52,962 bases of DNA from an uncultured Treponema sp. (GCA_937902125.1 CALDIB010000014.1:1-52962); one strand, 5' to 3'. Positions 38,969 to 47,260 are shown, numbered from the stretch's first letter. The notes: a model not told the origin generated them from the letters alone. Made by a program: numbers and translations.

Positions 38969-40636
38969 CTATTTTACAATCTTGATGTCTTTTACGGAAT
39001 ATCCTTCCGCGGATTGATATTTCCCGTTTCCAAACACAAGGGCGTCAACCAAAGACCATGTGAATTTTTTTTCGGAATTCTTCCATTGCGTTTTTTCTGA
39101 CCAACCGCCAACGTCCGCAAATGAGCGCAGGGGAATGGAGACCTTGTGCCACGCGTTGTCGGGCTTTGCCAAGTTTCCCCTGACATTCGCGGCCGCCCGC
39201 CAAGGAAATATTCTGCTTTCCATGTCCCTAAAGTAAACGGTCAAGTCTATGCTTTTGTCCCTAGTTTTTATATAGAACTCAAGATTCGCGCCGGATTGGA
39301 CAAGGCTTGTAAAGTCGCAGGCTTCTTGAAAAAGAAATTTTATTTCGCTGTACGGCTCCAAGTCCCGCAGGTAAATAAAGCGGCTGTCGGAGTCTTTTGA
39401 CCTTGTGGCAAAGGAGCCTTCGCAGTTAAAAGTCTCGACTTTAATCAATCCGGCGCTTCCGTCTTGGTAAATCGTGTAGTCTCCGCTTTTTTTCGCGGCC
39501 TCAAACCAAGTCTCGCTTTTTTTCATTTCGGGAACATTGTAGCCCATCGCCTTTAGCAAGGGAACGTTAAGATTTTCTGGAAAGCGGCATTCCGAGGGGG
39601 ACTTGAACAAGCCAAATTCGGCTGTGTAGTCCCAGCTGATTCTTGATATTCCCCGCTGGTCCATCCAGCCGCATTTAAGCTTATACCAGTTGACCCGCTC
39701 TTTTGGATCCGCGCAGGTCATAAGAACGCCAAATTCATTGCACATAAGGGCGGCTTTCCTTTTGTTGGCAAAGTCCACGGCGCGGTCCAAAGGCTCTTGC
39801 AGGACGTTTTCCGAAGAAGCCTGCTCGTAGTTGGCAAGGATCCATTTTTCCGCGTCTGTCGGGTTGTTTGGCAGGCTTGGCATTCTGTCCTTGTCGCAAG
39901 GAAAGGGCACGCCCTTTATCCGCGCCGTGTAAGTCCAAGAAGCTCCTTGGTGGGTGAACAAAAACGGCGTGTAGTCATGGAAATTGTAAATTAAATTGTT
40001 GTCCTTGTAGTCGGGCAGCTTTAGCATGGATTCAAGGGAATTCCAGTCGCCTCCGCCTACTATAATGGAATGCCTTTTGTCCACGGCGCGAATTTCCTCA
40101 ACAACCTTTCCTTGAATTTTTCCCCACCTGGACAGGTCGGCTTGCAGGTTGCCGCTTTCAAAATGCGGCTCGTTCATTACTTCGTAAATGACGCGGCTTC
40201 CCCTGTCTTTGTATCTCTTGGCCACTTGGGGCCAGATTTTAAGCAAGACCTTTTCTATCTTTGGGTTTGTCTTTGAGCCGCCGCTTGTATTGTTGTGAAA
40301 GTCTATTATTATGTAGAGGCCCAACTCCTCGCACCATTTGACGGCTTTGTCAAGGATTCCAAAGCATTCGTCGCTCACCAAGTAGTCGTTGTCTTTGTCG
40401 GACCAAACGTCAAACCAAACGGGAATTCTAACCGCCTCAACGCCAATGGACTTTAAATTTTCAAAGTCTTTTTTTCCATATAGAAGGGTGTTCAGCCTGC
40501 TGTATTCAAGCCAAACAGGAAGATTCACTCCCTTTTTAAATGGGAGTTTTTTTTGAGTCATTGAAACTCCCTGCGAAAAAAGCCCGCTTGCGCATAGACA
40601 AGACAAAAGGGCGACGGCAAAAATCGTTTTTTTCAT
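38969..40636 (-). CDS. Secreted glycoside hydrolase family 5 (endoglucanase-like) with C-terminal beta-sandwich module
   Basis: A 555-residue secreted enzyme. The signal peptide is MKKTIFAVALLSCLCASGLF, with cleavage near SQG. The GH5 barrel spans about 30-370: GVEAVRIPVWFDVW, YIIIDFHNN, the acid/base Glu156 in YEVMNEPHF, His/Tyr in YNFHDYTPF, and nucleophile Glu301 in MCNEFGV. The last 170 residues look like a carbohydrate-binding beta-sandwich (GLIKVETFNCEGSF, WHKVSIPLRSFADVGGW). Cleavage of beta-1,4-glucans is the likely activity; mannan is possible. CGGAG precedes ATG at 11 nt. An extended -10 lies upstream. It stands alone and converges on livF. Confidence 0.94.
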   Translation of the reverse strand: MKKTIFAVALLSCLCASGLFSQGVSMTQKKLPFKKGVNLPVWLEYSRLNTLLYGKKDFENLKSIGVEAVRIPVWFDVWSDKDNDYLVSDECFGILDKAVKWCEELGLYIIIDFHNNTSGGSKTNPKIEKVLLKIWPQVAKRYKDRGSRVIYEVMNEPHFESGNLQADLSRWGKIQGKVVEEIRAVDKRHSIIVGGGDWNSLESMLKLPDYKDNNLIYNFHDYTPFLFTHQGASWTYTARIKGVPFPCDKDRMPSLPNNPTDAEKWILANYEQASSENVLQEPLDRAVDFANKRKAALMCNEFGVLMTCADPKERVNWYKLKCGWMDQRGISRISWDYTAEFGLFKSPSECRFPENLNVPLLKAMGYNVPEMKKSETWFEAAKKSGDYTIYQDGSAGLIKVETFNCEGSFATRSKDSDSRFIYLRDLEPYSEIKFLFQEACDFTSLVQSGANLEFYIKTRDKSIDLTVYFRDMESRIFPWRAAANVRGNLAKPDNAWHKVSIPLRSFADVGGWSEKTQWKNSEKKFTWSLVDALVFGNGKYQSAEGYSVKDIKIVK

Positions 40637-40669
40637 GTTTTTTTGGCTCCGTTTTTATCTTATGACGGT

Positions 40670-40678
40670 ATTATAACA
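40670..40678 (-). promoter_or_regulatory. Extended -10 promoter of the GH5 gene
   Basis: TGT followed by TATAAT, read leftward, with no recognisable -35 at 16-18 nt. This suggests an extended -10 or activator-dependent promoter. Confidence 0.55.
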
Positions 40679-40740
40679 TATATTTCATATTTTTGGGCTA
40701 AAAAAAGATTTTTTTAAAGGCAAAAAGATATAAATTTCGT

Positions 40741-40770
40741 TTGACAAAAAGGGGCTAGTTGCGTTATAAT
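40741..40770 (+). promoter_or_regulatory. Sigma70 promoter of flaA1-flaA2
   Basis: TTGACA (40741-40746), 18 nt, TATAAT (40765-40770). The leader is about 48 nt and ends in AAGGAGTTCTGA before the ATG. A housekeeping promoter matches what is known for spirochaete flaA genes. Confidence 0.87.
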
Positions 40771-40824
40771 GTGACAATTATTATTGCGAATAAAAATTCC
40801 GATAAGTAAAATAAGGAGTTCTGA

Positions 40825-41589
40825 ATGAAAAGAGGCTTATTTGTCCTTGCCAGCATGTCTCTCCTTTTGGCATTCGGTTCAGCGGCTTTCGCTCAGCCGA
40901 ACACTAAAAGCGTGGTGACAATTACTATCGATAATTTTGACAAAATTGGCAGCCAAGAAATGCCGATGTGGGAACGGGGTAAATGGGTAAAAACCAGTTG
41001 GGATTGGGCCGTTCAAGCCAGCCGCTTTGTCACGGAAGGCTATCCGGTAAAATCAACTTTTGAAGCCATTCCCAATTCCTTGCGGGTTCTTCGCACGGAA
41101 GAGGACGCCGCCACAGTTTTGGGCATAAAGACAAAATTCAACCGCAAGGGAGACAACTGGTTTGAAGTCTATCCCACAAAGGACGACAAGCCCTTTGAGA
41201 TTCCCCTTGAAGGCACTGTAACCCACTTTGACTTTTGGGTTTGGGGCGCCCACTACTTGTATTTCATTGACTTGTTGGTTCGCGACGCGGACGGAACGGT
41301 TCACATCCTTCCCGCCGGAAATTTGGCCTTTGACGGATGGCGCAATGTCATCGTAAAGGTTCCCGGCCACATTCGCCAGCGCTCCCGCCTTAGAAGCGGC
41401 CCTGCCAAGATGACTTTTGTAGGCTTTAGAATCACAACCGACCCGGCCGAATATGTGGACGACTTTATGATTTACTTTGACGACCTTAAGTACACGACAT
41501 TCACCCTTTCAAATATTTTTGACGGCTACGAGTTGCAAGACGCCGACTTTGGCGACAGCGACAGCTCTTCTTCAGGAGAGGAAAAATGA
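40825..41589 (+). CDS. flaA: Flagellar filament outer layer (sheath) protein FlaA, first paralogue
   Basis: A 254-residue FlaA family protein forming the sheath around the FlaB core of periplasmic flagella. A Sec signal peptide ends AAFAQ near residue 24. Family features are the aromatic-rich VKTSWDWAVQASRF, the beta-sandwich strands around VTHFDFWVWGAHYLYFIDLLVRD-type text (split here), NLAFDGWRNVIVKVPGHI, and the C-terminal DDFMIYFDDLKY. Acidic Ser/Asp residues end the protein. It has a strong sigma70 promoter and Shine-Dalgarno site. Its TGA overlaps the ATG of the second flaA. Confidence 0.94.
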   Translation: MKRGLFVLASMSLLLAFGSAAFAQPNTKSVVTITIDNFDKIGSQEMPMWERGKWVKTSWDWAVQASRFVTEGYPVKSTFEAIPNSLRVLRTEEDAATVLGIKTKFNRKGDNWFEVYPTKDDKPFEIPLEGTVTHFDFWVWGAHYLYFIDLLVRDADGTVHILPAGNLAFDGWRNVIVKVPGHIRQRSRLRSGPAKMTFVGFRITTDPAEYVDDFMIYFDDLKYTTFTLSNIFDGYELQDADFGDSDSSSSGEEK

Positions 41590-42317
41590 AAAAGATACTT
41601 TTTACCGCATTGACAGTTCTTCTTGCCGCGGGATTCGCTTTCGCGCAGGCCGACAGCCAGGGCAATTCAAGCTTGGCCGACCCCAATCCCAACAATGTTG
41701 GAGCGGATTCCGCCGCCAGCGCCTTGCGCGAGGTCTCTTTGGACAAATTTGAGCGGGACGGCTCATGGAACATTCACATTTCTCCGGACGCCGGCCTGGC
41801 TTCTGTCCGCTTGTTTGAGGGAAGCCCCGCCGCCAAGCAGCCTCTTGAAGGCGAGGAAGAGCAGACTGACACCCACGCTTTGGGTTGCAAAATCGAGTTC
41901 TACCGCCGCGGCGTCAACTCAATTTACATTACTGCCGTCCGCCCAATTCCAATCGAAGGAATCACAAAGACGGTAAGCGTTTGGATTGCCGGACGCAACC
42001 AAAACCACGACATTTACCTCTTGGTTCAGGATTATTTTGGCCATGACTTTGAGCTTTACCTTGGAAACTTGGGCTTTAGCGGTTGGAAGCGCCTTTCAAC
42101 GGCCGTTCCTCCCAGCGAAGACGGAGAGCACGGAATCGTTCAGTCAAGCGCCTACCATGGAGACCGCCCCGGCTTGAGAATCCGCGGATTCAGAATCGAC
42201 TGCAACCCTATGTTGGCCAGAGGAACATACTTTGTTTACTTTGACGACCTTCGCGCCGTTACCGACCTTTACGACATGGAAAACCGCGACGAAGACGACA
42301 TGGTTGACAACTGGTAA
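41586..42317 (+). CDS. Flagellar filament outer layer protein FlaA, second paralogue
   Basis: A 243-residue FlaA-like protein with a signal peptide ending GFAFAQ near residue 20. It shares the FlaA pattern: SLDKFERDGSW, KTVSVWIAGRNQNHDIYLLVQD, LGFSGWKRL, RIRGFRIDCNP and TYFVYFDDLRAV. It differs from the first by an insert of about 30 residues after the signal peptide and an acidic tail (ENRDEDDMVDNW). The ATGA overlap implies translation at a ratio tied to FlaA1. A strong terminator follows. Two FlaA sheath proteins are known in several spirochaetes. Confidence 0.92.
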   Translation: MKKILFTALTVLLAAGFAFAQADSQGNSSLADPNPNNVGADSAASALREVSLDKFERDGSWNIHISPDAGLASVRLFEGSPAAKQPLEGEEEQTDTHALGCKIEFYRRGVNSIYITAVRPIPIEGITKTVSVWIAGRNQNHDIYLLVQDYFGHDFELYLGNLGFSGWKRLSTAVPPSEDGEHGIVQSSAYHGDRPGLRIRGFRIDCNPMLARGTYFVYFDDLRAVTDLYDMENRDEDDMVDNW

Positions 42318-42333
42318 TCAGCCGTCTTGACCT

Positions 42334-42370
42334 AAAAAAGCCGACTTGCTTTGCAAGCGGCTTTTTTTTT
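42334..42370 (+). terminator. Terminator of the flaA operon
   Basis: AAAAAAGCCG, TTGC-TTT-GCAA and CGGC form a stem, followed by nine T. Confidence 0.9.
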
Positions 42371-42372
42371 GC

Positions 42373-42400
42373 TTGCTTTTTCCCCATTCCGCGCTATAAT
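42373..42400 (+). promoter_or_regulatory. Promoter of sodA
   Basis: TTGCTT (42373-42378), 16 nt, TATAAT (42395-42400), beginning right after the flaA terminator T-run. Confidence 0.72.
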
Positions 42401-42426
42401 TTTCATAGTTTTTTTTAGGAGTTTTT

Positions 42427-43041
42427 ATGTTTGAACAGTATCAGTTGCCTTTTTCTTATGACGCTTTGGAGCCCCACATCGACGCTTTGACTGTGGAAAC
42501 CCACCATTCAAAGCACCACGCGACATACACAAAGGCCTTTAACGAGGCGGCGCAAAAGGCCGGCCTTGAGGGAATGAAAGTGGAAGAGCTTTTGGCTTCC
42601 TTGGACAAGGTTCAGGACGAAGGCCTTAGAAAGGCTTTGAGAAACAACGGCGGCGGCTATTACAACCACAACTTGTATTTTTCCGTCATGGGGCCGGCTT
42701 CAGGCTCAAAGCCCCAAGGCGCCTTGGCCCAAAAAATTGACCAAACCTTTGGCTCTTTTGACGCCTTTAAAGAAAAAATCACCGCGCTGGCTTTGAGCCA
42801 GTTTGGTTCCGGCTGGGCTTGGCTTTCGGTGGCCAAGGACAAGAGCCTTGTTTTAAGCCAAAGCTCAAACCAGGACAACCCCATAAGCTTGGGAACAGGC
42901 GCCAAGCCCATTTTTTGCATTGACGTTTGGGAGCACGCCTATTACTTGAAGTTCAAGAATTTGCGCGCCGCCTATGTTGAGGCTTTTTTCAACGTGGTGG
43001 ATTGGAACAAAGTGGCTTCCGTTTACGAGGCGGCTCTTTAA
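42427..43041 (+). CDS. sodA: Superoxide dismutase (Fe/Mn family)
   Basis: A cytosolic enzyme of 204 residues dismuting superoxide to peroxide and oxygen. Metal ligands are visible: His26 (ETHHSKHH), His81 (YYNHNLYF), Asp166 and His170 (DVWEHAYY). GSGWAWL is the family signature. GGGY before the second His together with NQDNP fits the Mn-type rather than the Fe-type Gln position, so Mn or cambialistic use is likely. AGGAG precedes ATG. It has its own promoter. Possession of a SOD fits an aerotolerant anaerobe next to oxygen-sensitive hydrogenase genes. Confidence 0.97.
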   Translation: MFEQYQLPFSYDALEPHIDALTVETHHSKHHATYTKAFNEAAQKAGLEGMKVEELLASLDKVQDEGLRKALRNNGGGYYNHNLYFSVMGPASGSKPQGALAQKIDQTFGSFDAFKEKITALALSQFGSGWAWLSVAKDKSLVLSQSSNQDNPISLGTGAKPIFCIDVWEHAYYLKFKNLRAAYVEAFFNVVDWNKVASVYEAAL

Positions 43042-43127
43042 TGCTTTAGGCCAGCTGGCAAAGGCTGGCGCGCCCTTTGGACAACAAAAATTCCGCCGGA
43101 AAAATGCTTTAGGCCAGCTGGTAAAGG
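43040..43127. repeat. Direct repeat pair of 25 nt, period 63
   Basis: AATGCTTTAGGCCAGCTGG plus six further bases occurs at 43040-43064 and 43103-43127 with one mismatch. The right copy encodes the last codons and stop (YQLA-stop) of the minus-strand gene; the left copy encodes the same end (CQLA-stop) 63 nt further on. Confidence 0.75.
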
Positions 43128-43843
43128 TATGGGCGCTTTTGGCCTTCAAGCCTTTTGACCAAGCCCATTTTTGTAAAAAGCCACAAGACGAGGCCGCCGC
43201 CTTCGGCGGCGGCCTCGTTTCCCTGAAGCAAAAAAATCTTTTTAATGTCGGCGGCGCTGAAAGGGGCGCCGCTTTTTTTATTTTCTTGCAAAATTTCCTG
43301 AGGGAGCAGGGAAAGCCAGTCTTTCTTTTTGTCTAAAAGCCGCTCTTTTTTTATGGCCAAAAGTTCCTTGCCGGTTTTTTGCCAGGGCTTTTTAAAGCGC
43401 CGTCTGCCGTTTTTTGACTGTTCCGGCCGCTGGGTTTGAATCCTTTTTTCCAGCGTTTCAATTTCTGGGAGCAAAAGGGAAAAATTCTTTTTAAGCAAAA
43501 TGTCGGCTATTCCAGTAAATTCCCGCAAGGCGGAATAAAGGGATTCCTTTTTTGGGCTTTTTCTTTGGGAAACGACATTTCCGTCTTGGTCCCGAGTTTC
43601 TATGGTCTTTTGGATCACGATGGGGTGGACGACTGTGACATGGCGGCCTTGGGCCAAAAGGCCTAAAATTTTTTTTCGCAGGGCGCTGACATTTTTGTTT
43701 TGAATTTCTATGACGCTTCCGTCTTCTTGGATCAAGTCGCAAATCCAAGGGCCCGCTTGAACTTCTTCTTGGGCGGAAAATTGGACGGCGTAAAAGCTTT
43801 TTAGGGCCTTGTGGAGGCCGCTTTCGTTCAGGGTGTTAATCAT
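43109..43843 (-). CDS. Unknown protein with possible PD-(D/E)XK-like nuclease core
   Basis: I do not recognise this 244-residue protein as a named family. Residues 25-75 carry a pattern suggestive of a PD-(D/E)XK nuclease: GPWICDLIQEDGSVIEIQNKN, split by a strand-turn-strand, then a helix and VTVVHPI. The Asp and the Glu-Ile-Gln would be the metal-binding pair. A Lys/Arg-rich middle (KNGRRRFKKPWQK) and a C-terminal winged-helix-like end (SAADIKKIFLL to YLYQLA) suggest nucleic-acid binding. No clear promoter or Shine-Dalgarno site precedes ATG 43843. It is monocistronic, convergent with sodA and divergent from mraZ. Confidence 0.8.
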   Translation of the reverse strand: MINTLNESGLHKALKSFYAVQFSAQEEVQAGPWICDLIQEDGSVIEIQNKNVSALRKKILGLLAQGRHVTVVHPIVIQKTIETRDQDGNVVSQRKSPKKESLYSALREFTGIADILLKKNFSLLLPEIETLEKRIQTQRPEQSKNGRRRFKKPWQKTGKELLAIKKERLLDKKKDWLSLLPQEILQENKKSGAPFSAADIKKIFLLQGNEAAAEGGGLVLWLFTKMGLVKRLEGQKRPYLYQLA

Positions 43844-43926
43844 AAAAAACGGTCAAGCCCTATACATATAAATGCGGTTTGGGCAAAAATTTTTCCATTT
43901 TTTTTCATTATCGGCGCTTTTTTTTG

Positions 43927-43954
43927 TTGACATTATCAAATTTTAGGGTAAAAT
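43927..43954 (+). promoter_or_regulatory. Promoter of the mraZ/division cluster
   Basis: TTGACA (43927-43932), 16 nt, TAAAAT (43949-43954). The predicted start lies just before the GTGG array. Confidence 0.82.
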
Positions 43955-43963
43955 AGTCATAAA

Positions 43964-43997
43964 GTGGATTTTTGTGGTAAAAAGTGGAATTTTGTGG
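43964..43997 (+). promoter_or_regulatory. MraZ operator: four GTGG boxes with 10-nt period
   Basis: GTGG occurs at 43964, 43974, 43984 and 43994, exactly one helical turn apart, between the promoter and mraZ. MraZ is known to bind direct GTGGG- or AAAGTG-type repeats with 10-nt spacing in its own leader, so this is probably the autoregulatory site. The last box also lies where a Shine-Dalgarno site would be. Confidence 0.85.
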
Positions 43998-43998
43998 C

Positions 43999-44442
43999 AT
44001 GAATGGATTGACAGGCGAGTATTCAGCGACGCTGGATGAAAAAGGAAGAATCTCTCTTCCGGCCAAAATAAAGGCCGCGATTGAATGCGGCTCTTTGGTT
44101 GTGACTCGCGGTTTTGACAAGTGCCTTTGGCTTTTTACTCCCCCGGAGTGGGAAAAAATCAGCTCTTCGGTTATGGAAAAGGCGTCGCCCTTCAATCCTC
44201 GCCATCGTTCGGTTTTGAGGCACTTGATTTCGCCCGCCACCGAGATTGAGATTGACAAAAGCGGCCGTCTTTCCATAACGCAAACCTTGCGGGAAAGCGC
44301 GGGGCTTTTAAAGGATTGCGTGCTTTTGGGCGTGGACAAGTATATGGAACTTTGGGACGCGGAAAGTTACGCCAAGTATTTGGAGGAAAATTCTTCTTCC
44401 ATTGACAGCGCGGCCGAGGAATTGGGCGCGATTTCGTTTTGA
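43999..44442 (+). CDS. mraZ: Transcriptional regulator MraZ
   Basis: A 147-residue DNA-binding protein with two SpoVT/AbrB-like halves; it forms rings and represses the division cluster. GEYSATLDEKGRISLPAKIK and EIEIDKSGRLSITQTLRE are the two DXXXR-type motifs (DEKGR and DKSGR). WLFTPPEWEKI is typical. I place the start at ATG 43999; a GTG at 43984 in frame is itself one of the operator boxes. It is first gene of the division cluster, 36 nt before rsmH. Confidence 0.95.
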   Translation: MNGLTGEYSATLDEKGRISLPAKIKAAIECGSLVVTRGFDKCLWLFTPPEWEKISSSVMEKASPFNPRHRSVLRHLISPATEIEIDKSGRLSITQTLRESAGLLKDCVLLGVDKYMELWDAESYAKYLEENSSSIDSAAEELGAISF

Positions 44443-44478
44443 CGATACGCCGTCAGGCATCGTATAAATGGGTGGGAA

Positions 44479-45462
44479 ATGACGCCGGTTCACACGCCGG
44501 TTCTTCTTGGGGAATGTTTGAAAGAACTTTCTCCTGTTGGAGAGCCGTTTGAAAAAAACGCTTTTATGATTGACTCGACTTTAGGGGAAGGCGGTCACAG
44601 CGAGGCGTTTTTGCGGGAGTATCCGGGTCTTAAAATTTGCGGCGTTGACGCAGACCAAGCGATTCAAGCGCGCGCGAAAGAACGCCTCTCCGCTTTTGGC
44701 GGGAGGGCGCTTTTTTACAACGGGTGGTTCAATGATTTTTATTCAAACTATCCGCAAGATTTGCCTAAGCCGAACTTGATTTTGTTCGACTTGGGCATTT
44801 CGATTTTTCATTACGAATTGTCCGGCCGGGGCTTTTCCTTTAGAAACGACGAGCCTTTGGACATGCGCCTTGATTCCTCAAAGAAAAAAAGCGCGGCGGA
44901 CATTGTGAACGGCTTGGACGAGCGCGCTTTGGCGGACCTTATTTACCTTTACGGCGAAGAAAAGCTTAGCCGCAAAATCGCCTCCGCCATTGTCCAGGCG
45001 CGCTCGTCGGCCAAGATTGAGTCAAGCGCCCAACTGGCTGAAATAATCGCCGGGGCTGTTGGCGAGCGCTACAGACATGAAAAAATTCATCCGGCCACAA
45101 GGACTTTTCAAGCCTTGAGAATCGCGGTGAACGACGAGCTGGGGCATTTGCCCAAAGCTCTTTTTGACGCCTTTAACGTTTTGGAGGCGGGCGGAAAAAT
45201 GGGCGTGATTACATTCCATTCCCTTGAGGACAGGATTGTAAAAAACTTTTTCCGCAATTTGGGAAAGGAATGCGTTTGTCCGCCCAACGCCGCAAGGTGC
45301 GTCTGCGAAGGCCGGTCTTGCGCCAAGGTTTTGACAAGAAAGCCGCTGGGCCCCAGCGACGACGAGATAAAAAGAAATTCTCCGTCCAGAAGCGCCAAGC
45401 TTAGGGTGGTGAGAAAAATAATGGACGCCGGCGAAAGCAGGCTTGGCGGATTGGAGGCTTGA
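44479..45462 (+). CDS. rsmH: 16S rRNA (cytosine-1402-N4)-methyltransferase RsmH
   Basis: RsmH (MraW) methylates N4 of C1402 in 16S rRNA, 327 residues. SAM-binding motifs are DSTLGEGGHSEAFL and GVDADQAIQARA. LFDLGISIFHYE, GRGFSF, EPLDMR, HPATRTFQALRIAVN and GVITFHSLEDRIVKNFF are diagnostic. The family motif DLGxS is followed here by IFHYE where most have SxQxD. A Cys-rich stretch (CVCPPNAARCVC) is also typical. GGGTGGGAA precedes ATG 44479. Its stop codon lies within the ribosome-site region of ftsL. Confidence 0.97.
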   Translation: MTPVHTPVLLGECLKELSPVGEPFEKNAFMIDSTLGEGGHSEAFLREYPGLKICGVDADQAIQARAKERLSAFGGRALFYNGWFNDFYSNYPQDLPKPNLILFDLGISIFHYELSGRGFSFRNDEPLDMRLDSSKKKSAADIVNGLDERALADLIYLYGEEKLSRKIASAIVQARSSAKIESSAQLAEIIAGAVGERYRHEKIHPATRTFQALRIAVNDELGHLPKALFDAFNVLEAGGKMGVITFHSLEDRIVKNFFRNLGKECVCPPNAARCVCEGRSCAKVLTRKPLGPSDDEIKRNSPSRSAKLRVVRKIMDAGESRLGGLEA

Positions 45463-45467
45463 GGAAA

Positions 45468-45755
45468 ATGAAAGAGCGCTCTTTTGTGTGGAAGATTGTC
45501 ACAATCGCCTGCGCCGTTTTGGTGCCGCTTCTTTTCGCTCTGAACGCCATTCAAGCCGCCAGATACTTGAAGGTTCAAAGCGAGGTTAAGTCGCTTGAGC
45601 GCAAGCAAGTGGAGCTGATAGAGGAAAACAAGCGCTTGATAACCGACATCAGCCTTCTTTCCAGCGGAGAGCGGATAGGCAAGATTGCCGAAGAGGAGCT
45701 CGGAATGCGCAAGGCCGAGTCTGAAGAAATTGTGCGTGTTGAAATGCGCCGCTGA
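45468..45755 (+). CDS. ftsL: Cell-division protein FtsL-like
   Basis: A 95-residue bitopic protein in the ftsL position. A short basic cytosolic tail is followed by one membrane segment (about 9-30, VTIACAVLVPLLFALNAI). A leucine-zipper-like coiled coil comes next (YLKVQSEVKSLERKQVELIEE, split after 20) and then GMRKAESEEIVRVEMR. FtsL proteins diverge fast, so this rests on topology and position. Start at ATG 45468, with GGAGG 10 nt upstream; an in-frame TTG (45459) overlaps the rsmH stop. It would join FtsQ and FtsW at the septum. Confidence 0.8.
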   Translation: MKERSFVWKIVTIACAVLVPLLFALNAIQAARYLKVQSEVKSLERKQVELIEENKRLITDISLLSSGERIGKIAEEELGMRKAESEEIVRVEMRR

Positions 45756-45780
45756 CCAAGCGGCCTTTTTGGGTTTAAAA

Positions 45781-47259
45781 ATGGGTGGGAACAAGATAGA
45801 AAGTCTGTTGACATTTGACGAACTCTTGAACAGCGTGTATGGAAAATACATCGGCTTTGCCGGCGGCGCTCGCTCATTCGCTTTTTCGTCTGTCGTCACG
45901 GACAGCAGAAACGTAAAAGAGGGAAGCCTTTTTGTTCCCCTTATTGGAGAAAATCAAGACGGCCATAAATACATTCCACAAGCGCTTGCCGCCGGCGCCA
46001 GCGTTGTTTTTGTGACGGATTCTGTTTACCAAAAGAATGTCAATTACTACATGAATTTGGCTTCGGAAAATCTTGACAAAACTTTTATTGCGGTTGAAAA
46101 CAATTTGGCCGCCTTGCAAAATGCCGCTCGCGCTTATGTCCAAAAATTTCCCAAGCTTATAAAGATTGGAATAACAGGTTCCAGCGGAAAGACGACCACA
46201 AAAGAAATTTTGGCTTCGATTCTGCGGCAAAAATACAATGTCATCGCTACCGAAGGAAATCTTAATTCTGAGACAGGATTGCCTTTGAGCGTATTTAGAA
46301 TTAGGCCTGAGCACGAGGTTGGCGTTTTTGAAATGGGAATGAACCGCCAGAATGAGATTGGAGAAATCGCTCGGGTTTTGGCTCCCAATTATGCGATTGT
46401 GACGAATATTGGAAACGCGCACATTGGAATTCTTGGAAGCCGGGAAAACATTGCCGCCGAGAAACGAAAAATTTTCTCTTACATCGACAAAGACGGCGCG
46501 GCGTTTGTTCCCGATCAAGACGATTTTGTCAATTTTCTTTGCGAGGGCGTAAAAGGAAAATGCGTTCGTTTTGGAAAGGATCTTCCAAAAGAGCGGACTG
46601 GAGTTCAGTTTGTCAGCAACGACGGAATTAACGGAACTCGTTTTTTGGTTGACGGAATTGAAACGCGCTTGAGAATTCCTGGCCTTTACAATTACAATGA
46701 CGCCCTCGCTTGCGTTGCGCTTGCCAAGGAGTTGGGGGTTGGCGCCAAGGAAATCTGCGAGGGCATTCAGCAGGTTAAGACAGTCGGCGGTCGTGGAAAC
46801 ATTGTCGCTGTCAATACAAGAATGAATTCAAAAGGGGAAAGCAAAAAAGTTATGTTGATGTACGACTGCTACAACGCCAATCCTGACTCAATGGAAAAGG
46901 CGTTGAGTCTTTGCGGCTCTCTTGAAATTAAAGGGCGAATGATTTTTGTTTTGGGCGACATGAAAGAACTTGGCGAAAAGTCAGCGGAGGAGCATTCCCG
47001 AATAGGAGCGCTGGCGACTTTAAGCAAGCCCAATTTAATTGTTTTTGTCGGTCCCGAAATGGAAAACGGAGCGAGAGCCGCAAAACTTTCTGGCTTTGCG
47101 AACGTAAGGTATTTTCCTACTTCTGATGTGGAAAAAGTCAGCGACTATGTTTTGGATTATGTCAATGACGGCGATTTTATTTTGCTTAAAGCGTCGCATT
47201 CGATGGATTTTGACTTGATTGCAAAAAGAATTGATTCGGCGGAGGCGGCTTCGGCGTAA
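45781..47259 (+). CDS. murF: UDP-N-acetylmuramoyl-tripeptide--D-alanyl-D-alanine ligase MurF
   Basis: MurF adds D-Ala-D-Ala to the UDP-MurNAc-tripeptide, the last cytosolic step of precursor synthesis. It has 492 residues. The N-terminal binding domain shows VVTDSRNVKEGSLFVPLIG. The ATPase P-loop is GITGSSGKTTTKE, with NLNSETGLPLSVF and FEMGMNRQNEIGEIA. YDCYNANPDSMEKAL and VLGDMKELGE are MurF-specific. ATG 45781 is used; no clear Shine-Dalgarno site precedes it, so coupling to ftsL (25 nt upstream) is likely. It is followed after 1 nt by ftsW. The third amino acid (ornithine or diaminopimelate) cannot be told. Confidence 0.96.
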   Translation: MGGNKIESLLTFDELLNSVYGKYIGFAGGARSFAFSSVVTDSRNVKEGSLFVPLIGENQDGHKYIPQALAAGASVVFVTDSVYQKNVNYYMNLASENLDKTFIAVENNLAALQNAARAYVQKFPKLIKIGITGSSGKTTTKEILASILRQKYNVIATEGNLNSETGLPLSVFRIRPEHEVGVFEMGMNRQNEIGEIARVLAPNYAIVTNIGNAHIGILGSRENIAAEKRKIFSYIDKDGAAFVPDQDDFVNFLCEGVKGKCVRFGKDLPKERTGVQFVSNDGINGTRFLVDGIETRLRIPGLYNYNDALACVALAKELGVGAKEICEGIQQVKTVGGRGNIVAVNTRMNSKGESKKVMLMYDCYNANPDSMEKALSLCGSLEIKGRMIFVLGDMKELGEKSAEEHSRIGALATLSKPNLIVFVGPEMENGARAAKLSGFANVRYFPTSDVEKVSDYVLDYVNDGDFILLKASHSMDFDLIAKRIDSAEAASA

Positions 47260-47260
47260 A

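Noticed and set aside
44443..44464. CGATACGCC/GGCATCG hairpin between mraZ and rsmH as a terminator
   Set aside because: The stem is short and imperfect, with no T-run; the division cluster needs readthrough here.
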